This document shows positions 1-10,032 of a DNA stretch of 10,032 bases, one piece after another. This DNA is from Pseudomonadota bacterium (GTDB lineage Bacteria > Pseudomonadota > Gammaproteobacteria > Steroidobacterales > Steroidobacteraceae), in NCBI GenBank assembly GCA_021817875.1, contig JAKAFQ010000119.1:1-10032 (forward strand). Reading direction: 5' to 3'. The notes under the pieces are model-generated. The model was not told the DNA's origin, ran no database searches, and was given only the letters and a program-made list of their open reading frames with translations. The position numbers and the translations under genes are program-made. How positions within the stretch are numbered: position 1 is the first letter of the stretch; each line of letters begins with the position of its first letter.

Positions 1-944
1 AGCAGCGAGAGCGGCGCGATGAGGTCGTCGAGAAAGCCGACGGCACCGAGGCTTCGCAGCAGCACGGTCGACAATCCCAGCGTCATCAGCCCCACGCTCC
101 TGCCCGCGGCCACCAACGAGCCGGGCAGCCACAGGAGAATGCCGAAATTGACGAAGCCCCAGGCCAGCGCGTCGAACCGGCCCATGTGCTGCAGAAAGCC
201 TGCGGATTCGGGGATGAGTGGACTCAGGGCGATGAGGATCAGGCCGGTGGGCAGGTTGATAAACCACATGATCCGCCAGCCGAAGAAGGGTTGCAGCAGG
301 GCCGACGACTCACTGGCCGCATAATACCCGCCGATCGTGCCGATGCCGCCCACGAGGACCAGGCTCCAGCCCCGGTGTCTGGTCGGCATGATCTCAGCCA
401 ACAACGCATAGGCGATCGGCAGCAAGCCACCGGCCGCCGCGCCCATCAGGAAACACATCGCGACGTTCCACCGAAACGACGGCATCGCACCGCAGATCGA
501 GGTGCCGATCAAGGCTGACAGCGGCAACAGGGCGACCGTCGCCGCGTTCAGGCCGTACTCGACGCGCATGCCAGGTGTGACGAAGCCGAGACTGGCGGGC
601 TTCATGACGTCGATGACCAGCGCCACGGACAGCACCGCCATCAGCATCCAGTGGGCGGATGAGAGGGGCGCATCCTCGAGCAGAGACGCCCCATCATGCA
701 CCGTGCCGTTGGCCCTCGATATCGGCAGCAAGCCGTAGCCGGCGGTCAGGATGCCCAGCATGATCAGCGCCATCCCCCACCGCATGCTCGGGTCCATGGG
801 CATGCCCGCCAGCCTGAAACCCGTGTTACGGCCCATCCAGAACATGGGCAGGTGCAGAAGAACCCCAACGCTGACCAATATCGAGCCCGACCAGAAGGCC
901 CGGGTACTGCGCCGCGACGAGAGGGCGAATATCTCGTGTTTCAT
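1..944 (-). CDS. MFS transporter, N-terminal part (runs off left edge)
   Basis: Reading the minus strand from the ATG at 944 gives one open frame of 314 codons to the window edge with no stop, so the C-terminus lies outside. The protein is strongly hydrophobic, with about eight membrane segments visible (starting near residues 17, 51, 89 and 117, then on to the edge). The first two precede the core that resembles the usual MFS TM1. MFS-like signs are the loop VTPGMRVEYGL after the third segment, the glycine-rich segment FLMGAAAGGLLPIAYALLAE followed by MPTRHRGW, and LPTGLILIALSPLIPES near residue 230, which resembles the PES(P)xxL signature after TM6 of sugar/organic-solute porters. The canonical motif A is degenerate. 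GGTGGA lies about 10 nt before ATG 944. An in-frame GTG at 959 is an alternative start, and the upstream frame stays open. It is divergent from the GH31 gene. Family membership is firm and the substrate is unknown. Confidence 0.85.
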   Translation of the reverse strand, partial: MKHEIFALSSRRSTRAFWSGSILVSVGVLLHLPMFWMGRNTGFRLAGMPMDPSMRWGMALIMLGILTAGYGLLPISRANGTVHDGASLLEDAPLSSAHWMLMAVLSVALVIDVMKPASLGFVTPGMRVEYGLNAATVALLPLSALIGTSICGAMPSFRWNVAMCFLMGAAAGGLLPIAYALLAEIMPTRHRGWSLVLVGGIGTIGGYYAASESSALLQPFFGWRIMWFINLPTGLILIALSPLIPESAGFLQHMGRFDALAWGFVNFGILLWLPGSLVAAGRSVGLMTLGLSTVLLRSLGAVGFLDDLIAPLSL

Positions 945-1063
945 TCGCGAGTCGTCCACCAAATCGAGTGAGTGTCCGCCTTTGTCGATTTCCGTTATTG
1001 ATCTCGTCCCGAGGCGGGCTGGAATGCCGCACGGCGCCGCCGGCGATGGTGCCGCGGGAAGAC

Positions 1064-1079
1064 CGATATTGCCATATCG
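1064..1079. promoter_or_regulatory. Inverted repeat, candidate operator
   Basis: CGATAT and ATATCG form a perfect 6+6 inverted repeat around the spacer TGCC. It is AT-rich inside a very GC-rich region and lies between the two divergent genes, about 120 bp from the MFS start. It could be a regulator site or a small hairpin. No regulator gene is visible in the window to pair it with. Confidence 0.3.
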
Positions 1080-1113
1080 CCGCTGCGGGCGCCGACCGCT
1101 CCAGCGCCGCTGA

Positions 1114-1121
1114 ATACGTAT
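1114..1121. promoter_or_regulatory. ATACGTAT palindrome, candidate operator
   Basis: This is an 8-bp perfect palindrome with a central CpG, a symmetry common in LacI-family operators. The flanks do not extend the symmetry. An 8-mer palindrome is weak evidence alone. Its value is its position between divergent sugar-related genes, 35 bp from the inverted repeat at 1064-1079. Confidence 0.25.
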
Positions 1122-1231
1122 GTGTGCCGTTGCCAAGGTGCGCGGCGTCGTCGCATCCTCTGCTCACGGGGTGACAACGGGGCGCAGAGGCACCCTCCGG
1201 CGTGTATTGCGAGATCTTCGTCGCCCTGATC

Positions 1232-1250
1232 CGCCGGCGCGGCGCCGGCG
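1232..1250. repeat. Doubled CGCCGGCG palindrome
   Basis: CGCCGGCG occurs twice (1232-1239 and 1243-1250), separated by CGG. Because each copy is self-complementary, the pair is both a direct and an inverted repeat and could fold into an 8-bp stem with a 3-nt loop. No T-run follows on either strand, so it is not a standard intrinsic terminator. It lies about 85 bp upstream of the GH31 start and would fall in the mRNA leader if transcription starts upstream of it. Confidence 0.35.
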
Positions 1251-1319
1251 TGAGGTTGAGCGATCGTCACCTGCGCGGTCCACCGCCATCTTGCAATCGA
1301 CGGTCGCAGGCGACTTCCT

Positions 1320-1329
1320 GGGGGGTGGA
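1320..1329 (+). promoter_or_regulatory. Ribosome binding site of the GH31 gene
   Basis: A purine-rich GGGGGGTGGA run ends 4 nt before the ATG at 1334. This site, together with the signal-peptide-like N-terminus that begins there, decides the start. The frame is open 44 codons further upstream to 1202, but that extension is arginine-rich and lacks a comparable site. Confidence 0.55.
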
Positions 1330-1333
1330 TCGA

Positions 1334-5829
<4,496 letters not shown>

Positions 5830-5892
5830 CATGCGCCTGATCGGAGTCGTGACGAATGGCGTTCGCATCACGCGTCCCGTGGGCGGGCTGCG

Positions 5893-7368
5893 GTGAGCGC
5901 CAAACCAGAGCTGTCGTGGCGGCAGATCGTGAACATGTCGGTGGGTTTTCTCGGCATCCAGTTCGCTTTCGGACTGCAAAATGCCAACGTCAGCCGCATC
6001 TTCCAGACGCTCGGCGCCAGGTTGCAGGAGATTCCGATCCTGTGGGTGGCCGCACCGATCACCGGCTTGTTGGTGCAGCCCGTGATCGGCTATGCCTCGG
6101 ACCACACTTGGGGACGCTTCGGGCGGCGGCGGCCGTACTTTCTCGCCGGCGCGATCGTGACCACGGTGGCGCTGCTGGCGATGCCCGACTCTCCGACCCT
6201 GTGGATCGCGGCCGTCATGCTGTGGATGATGGACGCCGCGGTGAACGTCTCGATGGAGCCCTTCCGGGCGCTCGTGGCCGACCAGCTGCCCAATTCGCAG
6301 CGGCCGCTCGGTTTCGCGCTGCAGAGTTTCTTCATCGGCTTCGGCGCGGTGCTGTCCTCGCTGTTGCCATGGGTCCTGAGCCGCTTCGGGTTCGCCAACG
6401 TGGCGCCGGCAGGCCAGATCCCGGCGACCGTGCGCATCGCCTTCTATGCCGGCGGCGCGGTGTTGCTCGGTGCGGTGACGTGGACCGTGCTCACCACGCG
6501 CGAATACCCACCGGAGCGACTGCTGAGCTTCAGCGATTTGCCGCCGCCGCGACCTGATGGGGATCTCTCGCGCGCCTGGGTGCCCGGTGCGGCGATGCTG
6601 GCGATCGGCGCGACGGGCGCGATCGTGATCGACCGCTTCGGTCACGACCGGCAGGTTTACCTGCTCGCCGGCACCCTGGTCGTCGCGGGGGCGCTGCTCG
6701 TGTGGCTCAGCGTGACCTCCAGCCGTGGCGTCGCGCGCCAGGTGATCGCGGACTTATACGACATGCCCAGTCCCATGCGACGCCTTGCGTGGGTGCAATG
6801 CTTTTCATGGTTCGCGATGTTCGCGATGTGGATCTACACGACCCCCGCGGTGACCTCGTTGCAGTTCGGCAGCAGCGACCCGCTTTCGAGGGCCTACAAC
6901 GCCGGCGCGAACTGGGTGGGCGTATTGTTCGGCGCCTACAACGGCTTCGCAGTGCTCGCCGCGGTGCTCATTCCGCTGATGGTGCGCCTGGTGGGATTGC
7001 GCTGGAGTCACGTCATCAATCTCACGGGCGCGGCCCTCGGCCTGATCTCCTTCGTCTGGATCCGCGATCCGCATTGGTTGCTGCTCGCAATGGTCGGCAT
7101 CGGCTTCGGCTGGGCCTCGATCCTGTCGTTGCCCTACACGCTGCTCGCAGACAGTCTGCCGGCTGAGAAAATGGGCGTGTACATGGGTATCTTCAATTTC
7201 TTCATCGTCATCCCGCAGCTGGCCGCGGCCAGCATCCTCGGCGCACTGCTGCACGCCTTTTTCGCCGACCGGCCGGTGTACGGACTGGTGCTCGGGGGCA
7301 TCAGCCTGCTGCTGGCGGGACTGTTCACCCTGCGCGTCGCCGAGCCGCAGGCCCCGGCGGGCGCGTGA
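5893..7368 (+). CDS. SLC45/GPH-like MFS sugar:H+ symporter (probable maltose/maltooligosaccharide uptake)
   Basis: The 491-aa protein has about twelve hydrophobic segments. The start is GTG, preceded by GGGCGGG with a 5-nt gap. No other in-frame ATG or GTG lies in the 63-bp gap after the GH13 gene. After the second membrane segment comes GYASDHTWGRFGRRRPY (residues 66-82), the motif-A variant with the GRRRP signature of SLC45 and plant-sucrose-transporter-like symporters. FLGIQFAFGLQNANVSRIF near the N-terminus and NVSMEPFRALVAD around residue 117 fit the bacterial branch often found in maltose/alpha-glucoside loci. His71 sits where Arg is usual after SD. It should take up a di- or oligosaccharide across the inner membrane with protons. 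Its place after two exported alpha-glucan enzymes implies import of their products. Direct substrate proof is absent, and sucrose or another alpha-glucoside remains possible. Confidence 0.88.
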   Translation: MSAKPELSWRQIVNMSVGFLGIQFAFGLQNANVSRIFQTLGARLQEIPILWVAAPITGLLVQPVIGYASDHTWGRFGRRRPYFLAGAIVTTVALLAMPDSPTLWIAAVMLWMMDAAVNVSMEPFRALVADQLPNSQRPLGFALQSFFIGFGAVLSSLLPWVLSRFGFANVAPAGQIPATVRIAFYAGGAVLLGAVTWTVLTTREYPPERLLSFSDLPPPRPDGDLSRAWVPGAAMLAIGATGAIVIDRFGHDRQVYLLAGTLVVAGALLVWLSVTSSRGVARQVIADLYDMPSPMRRLAWVQCFSWFAMFAMWIYTTPAVTSLQFGSSDPLSRAYNAGANWVGVLFGAYNGFAVLAAVLIPLMVRLVGLRWSHVINLTGAALGLISFVWIRDPHWLLLAMVGIGFGWASILSLPYTLLADSLPAEKMGVYMGIFNFFIVIPQLAAASILGALLHAFFADRPVYGLVLGGISLLLAGLFTLRVAEPQAPAGA

Positions 7369-7585
7369 TCCCGATCTCCCGGCGAATGAGACGGACATCG
7401 ATTCTCCCGCGGCCGTCGGGTTTGTGGGGCAGACGGCGCAGCTCCGCCGGACCGGGCCGCCCATCTGGCTTCGGTGCCTGCGGCATCCAGGGAATTCCCG
7501 GAGCGCGAAGCCTGATGCCGTGGGTGCATGCTGGCGAGCGAGATATCCTCCTACCGCGTCTCTCCCGAGAATTTGTACGATAGCG
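7369..7585. other. Intergenic gap with a GGGAATTCCC palindrome
   Basis: This 217-bp gap lies between symporter and esterase. It contains a 10-bp perfect palindrome at 7490-7499 and a GCCGTC/GACGGC pair (7413-7437 region) with a long loop and no T-run, so I see no clear terminator. TACGAT at 7576-7581 resembles a -10 box but lies too close to the ATG for an ordinary leader and has no good -35. Whether the esterase belongs to the upstream operon is undecided. Confidence 0.35.
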
Positions 7586-8614
7586 ATGATTCAGCATGGA
7601 TATCACAGGACTTTCCGCGCCATCGGCCTCGCGCTGCTCGTGGGCCTGACCGCGCTTTGCGCCGCACGCGGCGCGCATGCCCACCTCGTGCCGCTGCCTC
7701 ACGTGTCCGTCGGGCGCATCGTGCGGCTGCGCCGCTTTCCGTCGCAATACGTCGAGCCGCGCAACGTCGATGTGTGGCTGCCCCCCGGCTACCCGGTACA
7801 GGCGCCGTACGCGGTCCTCTATATGTTCGACGGCCAGATGCTCTTCGATGCGCATCTCACGTGGAATCACGAGTCATGGCATGCAGCGCGCACGGCCGCG
7901 CGGCTCATCGCGTCCGGCAAGACCCGCCCGTTCATCATCGTCGGCATCTGGAACACGCCGCTGCGCACGAGCGAGTACTACCCGCAGAAGCCATGGGAAT
8001 CGCTCACCGGTGCGCAGCGCCGCAGGCTGTTGGCCGAGCGGTTCTGGCATCGGCCCATCTTGCAGGTGGCGCCCTTCTCGGATGCCTTCCTGAGATTCAT
8101 GACGCGCCAGCTCAAACCCGCGATCGACCGCAGATTTGCCGTCGACCCCCGGCGCGATGCGACGTTCGTCATGGGCTCGAGCATGGGAGCTCTGCTCGCC
8201 TGGTACGCCATGGCGGAGTACCCGCAGGTCTTCGGCGGCGCCGCCTGTCTCTCGACGCACTGGCCGGGCGTTTCGCTGTCGATGAAGCCGCAGCCGCACA
8301 ACCCCTCGACCGCGGCGTTCATCCGCTTCATCGGCAATCATTTTCCCTCCCCCGCGCATCATCGGATCTATTTCGACCACGGGACGCGCACGCTGGATGC
8401 ACTCTATGGACCCACGCAGCGCCGCGTCGACCGATTGCTGAGATCGAAGGGATGGACCGGACGACGGTTCGAAAGCCGGGTCTTCCCCGGTGCCGACCAC
8501 AGTGAGAAGTCCTGGGCGGCGCGGCTCGCGATCCCCATGAAGTTCCTGCTCGCGCCGCAGCCGTCTCGAAGACGCCACCCGGCGGCGCAGCGCGCTAGCG
8601 CCATCGAGCCGTGA
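7586..8614 (+). CDS. Secreted alpha/beta-hydrolase, putative esterase (PF00756-like)
   Basis: The 342-aa protein has a clear Sec signal peptide: basic n-region, hydrophobic IGLALLVGLTAL, and likely cleavage after GAHA (about residue 32). The mature part shows the order of the putative-esterase/enterochelin-esterase-like family: VDVWLPPGY, VLYMFDGQMLFD, the nucleophile elbow GSSMGA with Ser199, a candidate acid at Asp264 or Asp271 (YFDHGTRTLDALYG), and catalytic His305 in GADHSEKSWAARL. Members cleave carboxylic esters such as acylated sugars, feruloyl groups or siderophore lactones, and the sequence alone does not choose among these. The start is chosen by the signal peptide. The frame is open upstream to 7424 but without plausible protein, and the Shine-Dalgarno is weak. 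A tail rich in Arg/Ala follows the fold. It lies downstream of the alpha-glucan module on the same strand, so a role in removing acyl decorations or esters from the sugars is an inference only. Confidence 0.85.
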   Translation: MIQHGYHRTFRAIGLALLVGLTALCAARGAHAHLVPLPHVSVGRIVRLRRFPSQYVEPRNVDVWLPPGYPVQAPYAVLYMFDGQMLFDAHLTWNHESWHAARTAARLIASGKTRPFIIVGIWNTPLRTSEYYPQKPWESLTGAQRRRLLAERFWHRPILQVAPFSDAFLRFMTRQLKPAIDRRFAVDPRRDATFVMGSSMGALLAWYAMAEYPQVFGGAACLSTHWPGVSLSMKPQPHNPSTAAFIRFIGNHFPSPAHHRIYFDHGTRTLDALYGPTQRRVDRLLRSKGWTGRRFESRVFPGADHSEKSWAARLAIPMKFLLAPQPSRRRHPAAQRASAIEP

Positions 8615-8709
8615 CTTGATCGCGTGCGGTCGGTCCAGCGGCTCATTGCGGAAGTCGGCCGCCAGTTGCTCTAGCGACGAAACTCACAGATCTCGCAAGA
8701 CGAACTGTG

Positions 8710-8741
8710 TTGACTCTCACAGCTTCAATGCTCGCTATAGA
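8710..8741 (+). promoter_or_regulatory. Weak sigma-70-like promoter candidate
   Basis: TTGACT (8710-8715) is a good -35 match and TATAGA (8736-8741) a fair -10 match, but the 20-bp spacer is longer than the usual 16-18. A second TATAGA at 8789-8794 has only a poor -35. The second CTCACAG repeat lies inside the spacer and might be an operator or activator site. Confidence 0.25.
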
Positions 8742-8805
8742 TCAATATTCTTTTGAGCCTGGCCTTAGGCTGGGTGGGTCGAGCCCGCTATAGACATACA
8801 CCCTA

Positions 8806-8813
8806 CGGGGGTG
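8806..8813 (+). promoter_or_regulatory. Ribosome binding site of the HD-GYP gene
   Basis: GGGGGTGG ends 6 nt before the ATG at 8820. It supports that start, which also marks the point where a clean PAS-domain protein begins. Confidence 0.5.
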
Positions 8814-8819
8814 GCTGAA

Positions 8820-10032
8820 ATGGATCAGGTCGTGGAAAGCTTTCCCGAGCTTCAACTAGATGCCTCGGATACCGTATCCGTTCCCGCACTCGCCGATCGC
8901 ATGGCCGACCCGATGCTCATGCTAGACGCGCAAGGTATCGTGCGTTACTGCAATGCGTCGTTCGAGACATTCGTTGGTCGTTCTGCCGAGACCATTATCG
9001 GGCAGACCTTCCACGAGCTCCTGGAGTCGGGCAGCCGGCGCAAGTTCATTCATCAATGGACACAGCGACCGCAAGGTCTCGCACAACCCTATTTCGTGAC
9101 CTGGATCCGCTCTGACGGCACCCACGTCGCGACAAAAGTATTTCCGACGCCGCTCATCGATCGTGAAGGTACGTTCCTTGGCAGCATCGGCGTGATCGTC
9201 GACTGGAGCAAGTACCAGGAAACCCAGCAAGAACTCGAGATCATGCATCGCATCGCGTCGGAGGGCACTTCGATTCTCTACCGCGCTCGGCTCGCCCCAG
9301 GTTTTCCGATAGAGTATATCTCTACGAACGTCCAACACCTTGGATACAGTGCCGACGACATATTGGCGAGACGAGTCGTGCTTGCGGACATCGTGCACGA
9401 AGACGATCGTCAACGAGTCGAGGCGCATATCCGGATGCAGAACAAGTCGAATGCGACCGATTTCCAGCACATATATCGCGTTCGCACAGCCGGCGGCGAC
9501 ACGCGTTGGTTACAGGACCACTGTTTCATCCGACGGGCGGCCCACGGGAAGAGGATTCTCGAGGGTCTGGCCACCGATGTCACCGAAGCGCAGTTAGCCC
9601 GAAAAGAGCACCAGACGGCGTTGTTGCGCACCATTCGCGTTCTGAGCAGCACCATCGAAAAGCGCGATCCATATACGGCCGGACATCAGCACCGTGTGGC
9701 AGTCCTGTCGCTTGCGATTGCTTGCACGCTCGACCTTGAGCAGCATATGTGCGAGAGCATCTATCTTGGGGCGCTGGTTCACGACGTCGGAAAATTGGCG
9801 GTTCCAGCTGAGATCCTGTCAAATCCCACGCGGCTTAGTGCGGAAGAGTTGGCGCTGGTAAAGACACATGTTCCATGCGGGCTCGATGTTGTCGCGGGCA
9901 TCCAATTTCCCTGGGCCGTCACGGAGATCGTCGCCCAGCATCATGAGCGACTTGACGGCTCCGGTTATCCCGCTGGCCTCAAAGGCGATGCAATCGCCTT
10001 GGAGGCCAGGATCGTGGCCGTCGCCGATGTCG
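8820..10032 (+). CDS. PAS-PAS-HD-GYP protein, probable c-di-GMP phosphodiesterase (cut by right edge)
   Basis: The frame is open from ATG 8820 to the window end (404 codons), so the C-terminus is missing. After a short N-terminal stretch, residues ~25-130 form a PAS domain (DPMLMLDAQGIVRYCNASF, then VIVDWSKYQETQQEL). A second PAS/PAC unit spans ~145-265 (YISTNVQHLGYSADDIL, then YRVRTAGGDTRWLQD and ATDVTEAQL). The HD-GYP domain begins near residue 270. GHQHRVA, HDVGK (H321, D322), KTH and HHERLDGSGYP (374-384) keep the metal-binding and GYP residues, so an active enzyme is predicted. HD-GYP proteins hydrolyse cyclic-di-GMP (some act on cGAMP), and PAS domains sense ligands, redox or light. There is no membrane segment or receiver domain in the visible part, so it looks cytoplasmic. 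Codon use (aga, cga, tta, ata, aca) differs from the GC-rich genes on its left, hinting at a separate origin or expression class. Confidence 0.92.
   Translation, partial: MDQVVESFPELQLDASDTVSVPALADRMADPMLMLDAQGIVRYCNASFETFVGRSAETIIGQTFHELLESGSRRKFIHQWTQRPQGLAQPYFVTWIRSDGTHVATKVFPTPLIDREGTFLGSIGVIVDWSKYQETQQELEIMHRIASEGTSILYRARLAPGFPIEYISTNVQHLGYSADDILARRVVLADIVHEDDRQRVEAHIRMQNKSNATDFQHIYRVRTAGGDTRWLQDHCFIRRAAHGKRILEGLATDVTEAQLARKEHQTALLRTIRVLSSTIEKRDPYTAGHQHRVAVLSLAIACTLDLEQHMCESIYLGALVHDVGKLAVPAEILSNPTRLSAEELALVKTHVPCGLDVVAGIQFPWAVTEIVAQHHERLDGSGYPAGLKGDAIALEARIVAVADV

Larger units (their letters stand above)
945..1333. other. Divergent intergenic control region, no gene seen
   Basis: This stretch of about 390 bp separates the leftward MFS gene from the rightward GH31 gene. 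Several frames are open through it on both strands, but that is expected in GC-rich DNA. None of those translations shows a recognisable domain or hydrophobic pattern, and they are arginine/proline-rich. The region must hold the promoters of both flanking genes, yet I could not find a convincing -35/-10 pair in either direction. It contains three noticeable inverted repeats (listed separately) and a small TCAC-GGG-GTGA dyad at 1164-1174. Confidence 0.6.
8615..8819. other. Intergenic region upstream of the HD-GYP gene, with repeats
   Basis: This 205-bp gap is visibly AT-richer than the rest between about 8680 and 8760. It holds CTCACAG twice (8683-8689 and 8716-8722, 33 bp apart), CGCTATAGA twice (8733-8741 and 8786-8794), and a small AGCCT/AGGCT hairpin at 8756-8771. 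GCGGC/GCCGC around 8639-8663 could pair over a long loop but has no T-run, so no strong terminator for the esterase is evident. Confidence 0.4.

Noticed and set aside
1232..1250. Doubled CGCCGGCG as an intrinsic terminator
   Set aside because: The stem is strong but no T-run follows it on either strand, and it lies upstream of genes transcribed away from the region, so a terminator role is not supported.
1202..1333. Upstream extension of the GH31 frame to 1202
   Set aside because: The extra 44 codons are arginine-rich, would bury the signal peptide, and lack a good ribosome site. ATG 1334 has a purine-rich site 4 nt upstream.
7528..8505. 325-codon plus-strand frame overlapping the esterase
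   Set aside because: It is out of frame with the intact esterase and gives an arginine/alanine-rich sequence with no motif. The esterase frame has the signal peptide and catalytic residues.

Overview
The window looks like a stretch of a high-GC Gram-negative (proteobacterial) chromosome. Supporting signs are a lipoprotein with an outer-membrane-type sorting context, Sec-type signal peptides, proteobacterial-style sugar symporters, a PAS/HD-GYP signalling protein and strong G/C preference at third codon positions. I cannot name the genus. A gammaproteobacterium of the Xanthomonadales/Nevskiales type would fit, but that is a guess.

Layout: (1) 1-944, minus strand: the N-terminal two thirds of a major facilitator superfamily (MFS) transporter that runs off the left edge. 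(2) 945-1333: a divergent, gene-free control region of about 390 bp with several short inverted repeats. (3) 1334-7368, plus strand: a compact three-gene alpha-glucan module. It holds a glycoside hydrolase family 31 enzyme with a signal peptide or anchor, a family 13 neopullulanase/alpha-amylase-like lipoprotein that starts in or next to the GH31 stop codon, and an SLC45/GPH-like sugar:proton symporter. (4) 7586-8614, plus strand: a secreted alpha/beta-hydrolase esterase after a 217-bp gap. (5) 8615-8819: an AT-richer intergenic region with direct repeats and a weak promoter candidate. (6) 8820 to the right edge, plus strand: a PAS-PAS-HD-GYP protein, probably a cyclic-di-GMP phosphodiesterase, cut by the window end.

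A coherent working model (inference) is that the GH13 lipoprotein cuts maltodextrins or branched alpha-glucans at the cell surface or in the periplasm. The GH31 enzyme would then trim or transglycosylate the oligosaccharides in the periplasm, and the SLC45-type symporter would carry the resulting di- or oligosaccharide across the inner membrane. The esterase could remove acyl groups from the same substrates, but nothing in the sequence proves the link. The left-edge MFS protein belongs to a different branch and may be co-regulated from the shared divergent region. The HD-GYP gene has a visibly different codon style and its own upstream region, and it is probably an independent unit.

The window looks like a carbohydrate-utilisation locus built from known families. 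I did not find a wholly new kind of system. The points most worth checking are the unusual GH31 catalytic motif, the three-compartment organisation, the attached esterase and the inverted repeats in the divergent region.
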